A stretch of 64,000 nucleotides of DNA, from NCBI RefSeq assembly GCF_030264295.1, contig NZ_CP127173.1:4223501-4287500 (forward strand), written 5' to 3'. The notes under the pieces were generated by a model that was not told the DNA's origin, ran no database searches, and saw only the letters and a program-made list of their open reading frames with translations. Shown here piece by piece: positions 33,882-42,405 of the stretch. Each line of letters starts with the position of its first letter. Positions within the stretch are counted from its first letter, which is position 1. The translations under genes and the position numbers were made by a program. This DNA is from Amycolatopsis nalaikhensis. GTDB taxonomy: Bacteria > Actinomycetota > Actinomycetes > Mycobacteriales > Pseudonocardiaceae.

Positions 33882-34862
33882 CTACGACACCGTAGACTTC
33901 AGCCAGTTCGACACCACGCCGAAGTACGTCGGTGCGTTCGGGGCGTAGTTGATCGCATGGCCGTAGCTGTTCAGGATGTACGTCTGCAGCGGGCCCCCGA
34001 AGAACGAGACCTCGGATGCTCGCAGTGCTTCAGGGGACGAGCAGTCGCTTCCCAGTACTCCGCAGAAATGCGGGTCGTTGCCCACCACCAGCAGCACCGG
34101 GACCCTTATCCGCTGGGATGCCGGGGTGACCACCGTTGTCAGCGTCAGGCTGTCCACCGCCTCCGTTGCCGCGAACACGTCCTTTGTGGACTCGTCGTAC
34201 GCGATCGCTCCCTCGTCCAACGGCCCTGGTGTGTGGAACGCCTGGTAGCGGGTTCCCGGGCTCGTTGTCAGGTAACCCGGGTCGCGGCCCGGGACCGCCG
34301 GGTCCAGTGGGGCCGGGATCATGTTCGCCAGCACCGGGATCACCGTGATCAGGTTCATCCGGTGCGTCATCCCCGTCACCAGCACGCCGTCCACGTCGCC
34401 GTAGTTGCCTGCCTCGATCATCGCCATCGCCGCTCCGATCGAATGGCCTCCCACCACCACCTTCTCGAAACGGGGGCGGATCGACTTGATCACCTGGTGG
34501 GCCGCCGTCGCCTGGGTTGACGCGCTCAGCAACGTGCTCAGCGGCTTCGAACTCTCGCCCGTTCCCAAGCGGTCCAACGCCAACGTCGCGATGCCCGCCT
34601 GGTTCATCGCCAGGCGGAACGACCTGATCTCCGGCGTGTACCCGATGTCCCAATAGGACTCGTTGTACGTCCCTCCGGGAATCAGGACCACCACCGTCGT
34701 CGCCTGGGGTGGGGCGCACAGGCGGCCGTGCATCGTCTCGGGCAGCAAGCCCATCGAGATCGGGACGTCCAGGTCCGAGCACGTCACCGACGCGCTCGCG
34801 GGGACCGGTACCAGGAACGGGAGCAACAGCAAGAGCGCAGCACAAAGTCGGGCGCGGAGCAC
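33882..34862 (-). CDS. secreted alpha/beta hydrolase
   Basis: This encodes 326 aa from a GTG with AGGAGG upstream. A clear signal peptide spans residues 1-24 (LCAALLLLLPFLVPVPASAS). The alpha/beta core has the nucleophile elbow VVGGHSIGAAMA, a VVGNDPHF acid region and a final SYGHAINYAPN His. Two Cys pairs suggest disulfides, consistent with export. The substrate is unknown. It follows the P450 gene by 18 bp and may be cotranscribed with it. Confidence 0.85.
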   Translation of the reverse strand: MLRARLCAALLLLLPFLVPVPASASVTCSDLDVPISMGLLPETMHGRLCAPPQATTVVVLIPGGTYNESYWDIGYTPEIRSFRLAMNQAGIATLALDRLGTGESSKPLSTLLSASTQATAAHQVIKSIRPRFEKVVVGGHSIGAAMAMIEAGNYGDVDGVLVTGMTHRMNLITVIPVLANMIPAPLDPAVPGRDPGYLTTSPGTRYQAFHTPGPLDEGAIAYDESTKDVFAATEAVDSLTLTTVVTPASQRIRVPVLLVVGNDPHFCGVLGSDCSSPEALRASEVSFFGGPLQTYILNSYGHAINYAPNAPTYFGVVSNWLKSTVS

Positions 34863-34880
34863 GGGGGAACGACCTCCTGG

Positions 34881-36182
34881 CTAACTACGGGGAACTGCCG
34901 TCATCGGCAGGCTGTCGGGGTAGGCGGCCGACGTGAACTTCACGCGCACCGGCCTGCCCGGGACCGGGACCAGCCGCCAGCGCGCGGCCACCGTGGCCAC
35001 CGTGATCACGATTTCGTTCTGGGCGAAGCGGTTTCCGATGCACTGGCGGTTGCCCGCCCCGAACGGGACGAACGCGCCCTTCGGCAGCTCCGCCGCGCGC
35101 TCCGGGGACCAGCGATCCGGGTCGAACCGGTCCGGGTCCGGGAACGACGCCGGGTCGTGGTGCAGCGCGTGCGGGCTCACGATCACCTCCGCACCCTCCG
35201 GCAGGCGCACGCCGCCGATTTCGACCTCCTCCAGCGTCCGGCGCATCAGCATCCAGAGCGGGTAGCGGCGCAGCACCTCGTCGACCACCTGGCGGACGTA
35301 CGTCAGCTCGCCGAGGTTCTCGACCGTCACCGGACGGCCGCCCAGCACCTCGTCGATCTCCGCGTGCACCCGAGCCTCGACCTCCGGGTGCTGTCCTAGT
35401 TCATGAAACGTCCACGCCAACGCCAGCGCTGTCGTCTCGATGCCCGCCGTGAGCAGCGTGAGCACCTCGTCGCGCGCCTGCTCGTCCGTCATGCCGGCCA
35501 GCAGCAACGTCGACAGCAGGTCGCCGCGGTCGACGCCCTCCGCCCGCCACTCGCGGATCACCTCGAGCACGATCGCCCGCATCCGGCCGATGGCCTCGTC
35601 GAACCGGCGGTTCCCGGGAATCGGCAGCTTTTCGACGAACTTCGGCGACAACGCGCGAATCATTCCCTGCTGGATGATCAGGTAAATGGAGCGGCGGGCC
35701 TCCTCGATCGCCTCATTCCCCAGCTCCGTCGAGAACAGCGCTTCGCCGACGATCGTCACCGCGAGGCCCTGCAGGTCCTCGTCGATCATGCGTACTTCGC
35801 CGGGTCGCCACGAATCGCTCAGCTCGGCCGCCGCGCGACGCATGATTTCGGCGTACGCGGCCAGGCGGTCGCGGTGGAACGCCGGCTGCATCAAGCGGCG
35901 CTGGTGCCGGTGGAAGTCGCCGTTCGAAAGCACCAAGCCGTTTCCGACGAACGGCCGGAACTTGTCGAACATGGCGCCCTTGCGGAACTTCGGGCCCGCC
36001 GTGACCAGCACTTCGTGCGTCAGCCGCGGGCTCGTGACGAGGTACGCGGGTGCCGAGCCGAGATAAAGTTTTACGATCTCGCCGTGTTCGTGCAATGAAC
36101 TGGTGAATGCGAAGCGTTGCCGCAGCAGTGCCGGAGTGTGCCCGAGAAAAGGCCACCGGCCCGGTGCGACCGGGACGGTCAT
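34881..36182 (-). CDS. cytochrome P450
   Basis: This encodes 433 aa. I chose ATG 36182 (MTVPVAPGRWPFLGHTPALL) because GAGGAG lies 6-10 bp upstream; ATG 36203 lacks a ribosome site. It shows the I-helix LLTAGIETTALALAW, ExxR in VVDEVLRRYPLW, the PDPDRFDPDRWSPER region and the haem loop FGAGNRQCIGNRFA with the cysteinate ligand. The GRWPFLGHTP start and overall pattern resemble P450s acting on hydrophobic substrates such as pentalenene, but no terpene cyclase is near. Electron partners are not encoded here. Confidence 0.93.
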   Translation of the reverse strand: MTVPVAPGRWPFLGHTPALLRQRFAFTSSLHEHGEIVKLYLGSAPAYLVTSPRLTHEVLVTAGPKFRKGAMFDKFRPFVGNGLVLSNGDFHRHQRRLMQPAFHRDRLAAYAEIMRRAAAELSDSWRPGEVRMIDEDLQGLAVTIVGEALFSTELGNEAIEEARRSIYLIIQQGMIRALSPKFVEKLPIPGNRRFDEAIGRMRAIVLEVIREWRAEGVDRGDLLSTLLLAGMTDEQARDEVLTLLTAGIETTALALAWTFHELGQHPEVEARVHAEIDEVLGGRPVTVENLGELTYVRQVVDEVLRRYPLWMLMRRTLEEVEIGGVRLPEGAEVIVSPHALHHDPASFPDPDRFDPDRWSPERAAELPKGAFVPFGAGNRQCIGNRFAQNEIVITVATVAARWRLVPVPGRPVRVKFTSAAYPDSLPMTAVPRS

Positions 36183-36361
36183 GCGGACTCCTCGTTGCGC
36201 CATTCTGTGGATTTCCCGAGAAGAGGGCCTACGGTAGGCGCGTCCGGCCGAACGGGACAGTGCCCGATCGGGTGGTGTGCGCTCACGCGGATGGCGCAGT
36301 AGACGAACCGGCGGGAATCGCTAAGCTCTTTCCGGTCCGACAGACTGAGAAGGTGTTCTTC

Positions 36362-37180
36362 GTGACCCGATCACCGGAATGGGTTCCACCGGGTGTCGAT
36401 ATCTCCGTGCCGAGCATCGCCCGCACTTACGACTTCATGCTGGGCGGCGGGCACAACTTCGCCGTCGATCGCGCGGTCGGGGAACAGATCGAACGCGCGA
36501 TGCCCGGGCTCCGCGACGCCGCGCGCGTGAATCGCGCGTTCCTCGGGCGCGCGGTCCGGTTCATGGCCGACCACGGGATCCGCCAGTTCCTCGACATCGG
36601 CTCGGGAATCCCCACCGTGGCGAACGTCCACGAGGTCGCGCAGGCGCGCGACCCGGAGTGCCGCGTGGTGTACGTCGACCGCGATCCGGTGGCCGTCGCG
36701 CACAGCGAGCTGATGCTGGCGGGCAACGACCACGCCGCCGTCGTGCAGGCCGACATGCGTGATCCGGAAAAGATCCTCGAATCACCGCAGGTGCGCGGAC
36801 TGCTCGATCTCGACGAACCGCTCGGCCTGCTGATGCTGCTGATGTTGCACTGGATTCCGGACGAGTCGGATCCGCTCGATCTGGTCGGGCGGTACCGCGC
36901 CGCGCTGGCGCCCGGCAGTTTTCTCGCGATCACGCACGTGACCGGCGACAACCAAGGCGAAAACCTCGACGAAGCGACCGACGTGATCAAACAGAGCAAG
37001 AGTCCCGACCAGGTGACGCTGCGGACGCACGCCCAGGTTTCCGCCCTTTTCGCCGGATTCGAAATCGTCGAACCCGGGCTCGTCGGCTGCGGGGAGTGGC
37101 GGCCGTCCGGGCCGGCGGACATCTCCGACGCGACCGCGATGAACATGCTCGTCTACGCCGGAATCGGCCGCAAAAGCTGA
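36362..37180 (+). CDS. SAM-dependent methyltransferase (DUF574 family)
   Basis: This encodes 272 aa. I chose GTG 36362 because AGAAGG lies at a good distance; GTG 36353 is the alternative. Family motifs are PSIARTYDFMLGGGHNFAVDRA, ANRAFLGRAVRFM-like NRAFLGRAVRFMADHGIRQFLDIGSGIPT, YVDRDPVAVAHSELML and AMNMLVYAGIGRKS. DUF574 proteins are abundant in filamentous actinobacteria; substrates are mostly unknown. The c-di-GMP-type protein gene starts 13 bp downstream, a common pairing. Confidence 0.92.
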   Translation: MTRSPEWVPPGVDISVPSIARTYDFMLGGGHNFAVDRAVGEQIERAMPGLRDAARVNRAFLGRAVRFMADHGIRQFLDIGSGIPTVANVHEVAQARDPECRVVYVDRDPVAVAHSELMLAGNDHAAVVQADMRDPEKILESPQVRGLLDLDEPLGLLMLLMLHWIPDESDPLDLVGRYRAALAPGSFLAITHVTGDNQGENLDEATDVIKQSKSPDQVTLRTHAQVSALFAGFEIVEPGLVGCGEWRPSGPADISDATAMNMLVYAGIGRKS

Positions 37181-37193
37181 ATGGCACCACGAA

Positions 37194-39311
37194 ATGCCGA
37201 AGATCGATCCCATCCCGGAGCAGCCCGCCGGTCCCGACCCGGACCGCGGGCGGACCGTGCTCGCCCGGAAATGGGCTTACCTGCTCAGTGGCGTGACCGT
37301 CGTTTCCCTCAGCCGCGAAGATCTCGACCTCGAGCTCCGCGGCATGCTCGACACGCTGTGCGCATGCCTGCGCGGCACGTCCGCGGACACCGCGTCCGCC
37401 GAGGCGATCGGCAAACGGCTGGTGGGCCTCGGTTACGTCGGTGAGCCCGGGCTGCGGTGCACCCTCGACGTCCTCGGCAAAGGCTTGCCCACCTTGGCCG
37501 AGCTGCGGCCGGTGGCGGCCGAGCGGATCGCGCTGACGCTCGGCGCGCTCTCGTGCGGGTTCCTGCTCGCGCACGAGCGCAGCGTGCTCGACCAGCAGGA
37601 GATCATGCACCTGTCGCTGCTCAAGGCGGTGCGGGACGCGCAGTGGAACCTCAAGCAGAGCGAAGCGCGCTTCGACGAGGTCGTGACGTCTTCGGCGAGC
37701 GGCATCGCGCTGGTCGCGCTCGACGGCCGGGTCGTGCGGGCCAACGCGGCGCTGGCCGAGATGCTCGGGCACCCGGCGGGCGAGCTGACCGGCACCGTGC
37801 TGTACGACGTCGTCCACCCGGATTCCGTCGACGTGCTGCGGGAGGCGCTCGGGTCGCTGGTGTACGGCGGCAAGGAGCGGGTCCGGCAGTCGCAACGGCT
37901 GCTGCGCCGCGACGGCGACGTCACGCGCATCTCGCTCACCGCGTCGCTGCTGCGCGACGCCGAAGACCGGCCCGCCCACTTCGTCGTCGTGGTCGAGGAC
38001 GGCACGGAACTCATGCTGCTGCAAGGGGAACTGAGCCGCCAGGCCCTGCACGACGTGCTGACCGGGCTGCCGAACCGCCAGTACTTCGGCACCCACCTGG
38101 AGGCGGCGCTGCGGCGCGCGGACCCGGAGTACGGCGTCACGCTGTTCCACGTCGACCTCGACGCGTTCGGCATGGTCTGCAACAGCCTCGGCCGCCGGAT
38201 CGGCGAGCAGCTGCTGGTGCACTTCGCGCAGCGGCTGAAAAGTGTGATGGCCAAGGAGAAGGCCATGATCGCGCGGTTCCACGCCGACGAGTTCGGCATC
38301 CTCGTCGAGAACTCCGCGACGACGCCCGACATCGCCACGATCGTCCGCGCGATCAACGACGAGCTCGCCGAGCCGTTCTTCGTCGACGGCCACGGCCTCG
38401 CGCTCTCGGCCAGCGCCGGCGTGGTGCACCGGCCGTCGAAGGGCATCGACCCGGCGGAGCTGCTGCGCGAGGCCGACCAGACGCTGCGGCGGGCCAGAGC
38501 GCGGCGACGCGGCCAGTGGAAGATGTTCGACCGCGACGCCGACGCCCAGGACCGGCGGACGCAGGCGCTCGCCGTCGGCATGGCCGGCGCGTGGGAGAAC
38601 GGCGAGATCAGCGTGCGGTACCGGCCGATGGCCCGGCTGGCAGACGGCGAGGTCGCGGGCGTCGAGGCGCGCCTGCACTGGGACCGGCCGGATGAGCCGC
38701 CGCTGGCGCACGAACGCTGTGCCGAGCTCGCCGAGGCGACCGGGCTGATCCTGCCGCTCGGCGACTGGCTGCTGCGCGCGGCGAGCCGTCAGGCCGAATG
38801 GTGGCGCCAGCGTGCGGACTTCGGCCTGCCGATGGTCGCCGGGCTCACCGGGCACCAGGTGTCGGACGACGCACTGGGCACGCGCGTCACGCGGCTGCTG
38901 GCGGACACCGGCCTGCCGCCGGAGCAGCTGACGCTCGGCGTCCCGGTCGGCGCGCTGCCGGTGTCCGGTGTCATCGACAACGTGACCGCGCTCGCCGACC
39001 TCGGAGTGCGCGTGATGCTGGACGAGTTCGGGCTGGGACCCGACGACCTGCGGGCGGTCGAGGACCTGCCGGTGGACATCGTGCGCGTCGACCGCAGGCT
39101 CACCGAGTGGCAGGCGTGGGCGGACTCGACGTTCCTCGCCGCGCTCGTGCCCCTGGTGCGCCAGGTCGGCGCGACGCTTGTGGTCGACGGCGTCCACAGC
39201 GGCGACCAAGCGGACTGGTGGCGCACGGCGGGCGCGGAGCTGGCCACCGGCGACTACTTCGAGACGGCCAGTCCGGCGGGTGAGCTCGTCGGGCACTTCG
39301 CTGGAGCTTGA
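37194..39311 (+). CDS. PAS-GGDEF-EAL protein with degenerate active sites
   Basis: This encodes 705 aa. The N-terminal 150 residues are an unassigned helical sensor region. A PAS domain follows (about 160-275: RFDEVVTSSASGIALVALDGRVVRANAAL, FVVVVEDGTEL), then GGDEF (about 285-440: HDVLTGLPNRQYF, LFHVDLDAFGMVCNSLG) with HADEF in place of the GGDEF loop. The EAL domain (about 460-700) has VEARLHW instead of the EALLRW-type motif and GVPVGALPV where ELTE-type catalytic residues are expected. Both domains therefore look catalytically weak or dead and may sense c-di-GMP or GTP. It is cotranscribed with the DUF574 gene. Confidence 0.88.
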   Translation: MPKIDPIPEQPAGPDPDRGRTVLARKWAYLLSGVTVVSLSREDLDLELRGMLDTLCACLRGTSADTASAEAIGKRLVGLGYVGEPGLRCTLDVLGKGLPTLAELRPVAAERIALTLGALSCGFLLAHERSVLDQQEIMHLSLLKAVRDAQWNLKQSEARFDEVVTSSASGIALVALDGRVVRANAALAEMLGHPAGELTGTVLYDVVHPDSVDVLREALGSLVYGGKERVRQSQRLLRRDGDVTRISLTASLLRDAEDRPAHFVVVVEDGTELMLLQGELSRQALHDVLTGLPNRQYFGTHLEAALRRADPEYGVTLFHVDLDAFGMVCNSLGRRIGEQLLVHFAQRLKSVMAKEKAMIARFHADEFGILVENSATTPDIATIVRAINDELAEPFFVDGHGLALSASAGVVHRPSKGIDPAELLREADQTLRRARARRRGQWKMFDRDADAQDRRTQALAVGMAGAWENGEISVRYRPMARLADGEVAGVEARLHWDRPDEPPLAHERCAELAEATGLILPLGDWLLRAASRQAEWWRQRADFGLPMVAGLTGHQVSDDALGTRVTRLLADTGLPPEQLTLGVPVGALPVSGVIDNVTALADLGVRVMLDEFGLGPDDLRAVEDLPVDIVRVDRRLTEWQAWADSTFLAALVPLVRQVGATLVVDGVHSGDQADWWRTAGAELATGDYFETASPAGELVGHFAGA

Positions 39312-40174
39312 GTTTTCCACCGCGTGAGGCCGACGGCGACCAGCACGATCACCATGCCGCCGACGATGCGTGGGGTCAGCGGTTCGCCGAGGACGAGCGC
39401 GCCCAGGCCGACCGACACCACGGGCAGCAGGTAGCCGACCGTCGCGGCGGCAGTCGGGCCTTCGTCGGTCAGCAGCCGGTAGTTCAGGTAGAACGTGATG
39501 CCGGTGCCGAAGACGCCGAGGACCACGACCGCGCCGACGGCGGTCAGGTTCAGCCGCGGCGCCGTGGACGAGACGGGCAGGGCGAGCGCCGTCAACGCGG
39601 TGGCCGTCATCAGCTGCGCGGCCGAGAGGGCGAGCGGGGCGCCGCCGGGCGGCAGTTTCCGTGCCATGTAAGCGAACGCGATCGCGTAACTCAGCCCAGC
39701 GCCGAGCAGTGCCAGCGCGCCGGTGCTCAGCAGACCCGACTGCTCCCAGGGCGCGAAGATCACCAGGACGCCGCCGAAACCGAGGGCGAGGCCGAGCAGC
39801 CGCGCCGGGCTCAGACGGCGTTCGGTGCCGAGCGCGACGCCGATCAGCAGTGACCACAACGGTGTCGTGGCGTTCATGACGCCCGCGATGCCGGAGTCGA
39901 CCGTGCGCTCGCCGATGCTGAAGAGCGCGAACGGCAGGGCGTTGCAGAAGAAGGCCGCGACGACCAGACGTCCCCAGGTCTTGCGGTTACGCGGAAGACG
40001 CTGGCCGGTCGCGAACGCCATCACCAGCAACGTCAACGCGCCCAGCGCGCAGCGGACCAGCGTGAGGTGGACCGGGCTCAGCCCGGTCAGGGCCAGCTTG
40101 ATCCACAGGAAACCCGAGCCCCACAGCAAGGCCAGTACCGCTATGCGCGTCGAGGCGCCCCGTCCACCAGTCAC
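39254..40174 (-). CDS. EamA/DMT-family transporter
   Basis: This encodes 306 aa from a GTG. Ten hydrophobic segments are arranged as two five-helix repeats (first repeat IAVLALLWGSGFLWIKLAL, GIAGVMNATTPLWSLLIGVAL; second repeat with GVFGTGITFYLNYRLL and VGYLLPVVSVGLGALVLGEPLT). This is the drug/metabolite exporter fold with the usual SPV and PLWSLL-type motifs. The substrate is unknown. Its 3' end overlaps the end of the GGDEF/EAL gene by 58 bp on the other strand, a convergent overlap. Confidence 0.9.
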   Translation of the reverse strand: MTGGRGASTRIAVLALLWGSGFLWIKLALTGLSPVHLTLVRCALGALTLLVMAFATGQRLPRNRKTWGRLVVAAFFCNALPFALFSIGERTVDSGIAGVMNATTPLWSLLIGVALGTERRLSPARLLGLALGFGGVLVIFAPWEQSGLLSTGALALLGAGLSYAIAFAYMARKLPPGGAPLALSAAQLMTATALTALALPVSSTAPRLNLTAVGAVVVLGVFGTGITFYLNYRLLTDEGPTAAATVGYLLPVVSVGLGALVLGEPLTPRIVGGMVIVLVAVGLTRWKTQAPAKCPTSSPAGLAVSK

Positions 40175-40252
40175 CTCTTCACGGTGGCCGAGAAGATCTG
40201 TCAGGACAAGTGAAGAGTTCTGGAGCGACCGTTAAGGGTTTCTACAGTGAAG

Positions 40253-40966
40253 TCAGCGCAGCGCCTTCTGGCGCCGGGTCAGGGCGGACGGGTCCAGGTT
40301 CGCCTTCGTGCCCGCGTCGTGGCCGTCGAGGTAGCCGCTGCCCGACAGCCTGCGCGGGGCCGCCGAGCGCAGGTCGCCGAACTCCGCGTCGAACGCGTGC
40401 TGCACCATCTGTGCCCGGTCGCGGACCACCAGCTCCGCCGACCCCTGGACCGCGGTGCGGACCGCTTCCTGCTCCGCGTTCGACAGCCTGTCGTACACCG
40501 CGCGCGCGAAACCGTGCAGCCACGTCCGCCGGTAGGCCGCCAGTGATTCGCCCGGGAAGAAGCCGCCCGGGCGGACGCGCGTCAGCTGCGTGGTCGCCTG
40601 CAGCAGGAGGCTGGTGAACAGCAGCTCCACCCGGCCGAGGTCCGAGTGGTAACCGAACACCGTGACGCTCTCGACCTTCTGGCCGTAGCGGTGCAGCAAC
40701 GTCCGGCAGCGCATCGGGTACGCGACCGACGTCAGCAGGCTCGCCTTGTCGCGGCTGTACGGGTCGTTCATCGGGATCTTCAGCGTGCCGATCTCGTCGG
40801 TGCTCGCCCCGGCCGCCGCCAGCATGGCCTGGTCGATGCCGTACCGCGCGACGAGCTCCGCGGCCTTCTGGTTGTACGCCTCGGCCTCCGCCTCGGTGAC
40901 CGCCGGATCCTCGGCCTTGGCCAGCAGCTTGCGGATGCGCTCGAGCTGAGGGTCTGACTCGGTCAT
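40253..40966 (-). CDS. DUF2786-domain protein
   Basis: This encodes 237 aa, starting MTESDPQLERIRKLLAKAED (40966). The first 45 residues fit DUF2786 (IRKLLAKAEDPAVTEAEAEAYNQKAAELVARYGID). The rest is the helical region that often follows it, with RCRTLLHRYGQK and LLFTSLLLQATTQLTR. The function is not established. The frame upstream of this ATG is open but has no family similarity. It is monocistronic between the DMT transporter and a TetR gene. Confidence 0.82.
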   Translation of the reverse strand: MTESDPQLERIRKLLAKAEDPAVTEAEAEAYNQKAAELVARYGIDQAMLAAAGASTDEIGTLKIPMNDPYSRDKASLLTSVAYPMRCRTLLHRYGQKVESVTVFGYHSDLGRVELLFTSLLLQATTQLTRVRPGGFFPGESLAAYRRTWLHGFARAVYDRLSNAEQEAVRTAVQGSAELVVRDRAQMVQHAFDAEFGDLRSAAPRRLSGSGYLDGHDAGTKANLDPSALTRRQKALR

Positions 40967-40983
40967 GGAGGGAGGGTATTCGA

Positions 40984-41562
40984 TCAGGTGTTCGGGCCCG
41001 TGGATCGGGTCGGCGTGTCGAGGTACGCGTCGAGGGTGACGGCCAGCGCGGCCTCCGGTGACGGCGCGAAGCTCGCCCCGGCCAGGCCGCCCCACAGCCA
41101 CAGCTGCGCCAACCCGTGCAACGCCGCCCACAGCGATGCCGCGACCAGCCGGGGATCTGTGCCGCCGTGGCCGCCGACCGCCGCGACCAGGGCTGCGAAC
41201 TCGTCGAACACCGCGCTGCTCGCCGCCGCCAGTGCCGGGTCCTCCGAGTCGATCAAGTCGCGGCGGAACATCAGCTCGAACATCGCCGGGCGCCGCAGCG
41301 CGAAGTCGACGTACGCGTGGCAGGCCGCGGTGAGCCGCTCGCGCGGGCTGCCGTCCGGGAGGTGCACACGGTGGCCGAGCAGCTCGGTGAAACCCAGCGT
41401 CGCGACGGCGGACAGCAGCTCGGCGCGGCCGGAGAAGTGGCGCAACGGCGCGCCGTGCGACACCCCGGCCGCCTTCGCGATCCCGCGCAACGTCACCGCG
41501 CCGACGCCCTCTTCGGCGAGCAGCTCCGACGCCGTCGTGATCAGGCGTTGCCGGGTGCCCAC
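40984..41562 (-). CDS. TetR-family regulator
   Basis: This encodes 192 aa from GTG 41562 (VGTRQRLITTASELLAEEG), which lies inside the 3' end of the SGNH gene. The HTH is GVGAVTLRGIAKAAGVSHGAPLRHFSGRAELL, and the ligand domain ends in a WHG-like segment (LVAASLWAALHGLAQLWLWGGL). Coupling to the SGNH hydrolase and two operator-like repeats upstream of that gene suggest autoregulation of the pair. Confidence 0.87.
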   Translation of the reverse strand: MGTRQRLITTASELLAEEGVGAVTLRGIAKAAGVSHGAPLRHFSGRAELLSAVATLGFTELLGHRVHLPDGSPRERLTAACHAYVDFALRRPAMFELMFRRDLIDSEDPALAAASSAVFDEFAALVAAVGGHGGTDPRLVAASLWAALHGLAQLWLWGGLAGASFAPSPEAALAVTLDAYLDTPTRSTGPNT

Positions 41563-42338
41563 GCCTCGTCCCGGGTCATGGGGAGCAGATCCGGGCGCTT
41601 CGGGAAGAAACCGTCGCCGGGCTGGCGGCCGATCAGCCGGTTGCGCGTGCGCGTCACGGCGACCGGGACGACTTCGTGCAGCAGCCAGTGCAGGTCCGCG
41701 CGCCAGCTCCCGGGGGCCGGGGCGCCGGGCAGGGGCGCGAGCCACGCCGGGTCGGGCGCCAGGCCGAGCCGGTCGAGCACGTACGCGGCGAGCCGCCGGT
41801 GGCCGTGGGCGGACAGGTGCAGCCGGTCGGCGCCGAAGTACCGCGAGTCCGTCACGGCCTGGTCCGGCCACAGGTCGACGAGCCGTGCGCCGTAGCTGAC
41901 CGCGGCTTCGCGGATCGCGTCGTTCAGCGCGACGATCCGCGGCCGCATCCGGCGGCCGAGCGGCATCCGATGGGAGACGTCGCTGAGGGTGAACGTCACG
42001 ACGACCGGCGCGATCTCGGTGCAGGCGCGGATGGCGGCGTCGACCCGGCGGGCGACGGTCCGCGCGTCCCAGCCGCGGCTCATGACGTCGTTGCCGCCGC
42101 CGAAGAGCGCGATCAAGTCGGGCCGCAACCGCGTCGCCGCCGGGACCTGCTCGGGGACGATCTGGTCGAGCCGCCGTCCGCGGACCGCGAGGTTGGCGTA
42201 GCGGAAGCCGGGCTCGTCTTCGGCGAGGCGGGCCGCGACGAAGTCCGCCCAGCCGCGGTAGGCCCGCTGGTCCGGGTACGGGTCGTCGAGGCCTTCGGCG
42301 CAGCTGTCGCCGAGGACGACGAAACGGTGGTAGCTCAT
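41541..42338 (-). CDS. SGNH/GDSL hydrolase
   Basis: This encodes 265 aa. Block I is FVVLGDSCAEGLDD (catalytic Ser), block II NLAVRGRRLDQI (Gly), block III LFGGGNDVMSRGWD (Asn), and block V is GADRLHLSAHGHRRLAAYVL with the Asp/His pair. There is no signal peptide, so it is likely cytoplasmic or exported by another route. It is an esterase or lipase of unknown substrate. It overlaps the TetR gene downstream by 22 bp. Confidence 0.9.
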   Translation of the reverse strand: MSYHRFVVLGDSCAEGLDDPYPDQRAYRGWADFVAARLAEDEPGFRYANLAVRGRRLDQIVPEQVPAATRLRPDLIALFGGGNDVMSRGWDARTVARRVDAAIRACTEIAPVVVTFTLSDVSHRMPLGRRMRPRIVALNDAIREAAVSYGARLVDLWPDQAVTDSRYFGADRLHLSAHGHRRLAAYVLDRLGLAPDPAWLAPLPGAPAPGSWRADLHWLLHEVVPVAVTRTRNRLIGRQPGDGFFPKRPDLLPMTRDEAWAPGNA

Positions 42339-42367
42339 CCCGATCTCCGTAACCCGTGGTTCACCTT

Positions 42368-42405
42368 GTAGACACTGTCTATCAACTTCTGTAGACGGTG
42401 TCTAC
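42368..42405. promoter_or_regulatory. two tandem TetR-type operator dyads
   Basis: GTAGACACTGTCTAT (42368-42382) and GTAGACGGTGTCTAC (42391-42405) are 15-bp dyads with centres 23 bp apart, about two helical turns. They lie 30-67 bp upstream of the SGNH-TetR operon start (42338). The second covers the stop codon of the ECF sigma gene. Shape and position fit autoregulation by the TetR protein at 40984-41562. Confidence 0.7.

Noticed and set aside
36182..36203. Longer P450 start
   Set aside because: No ribosome site precedes ATG 36203, whereas GAGGAG lies at the right distance from ATG 36182.
36987..39857. 956-codon minus-strand frame opposite the GGDEF/EAL gene
   Set aside because: Its composition is Arg/Asp/Val-rich without motifs, and the opposite frame carries PAS, GGDEF and EAL domains.
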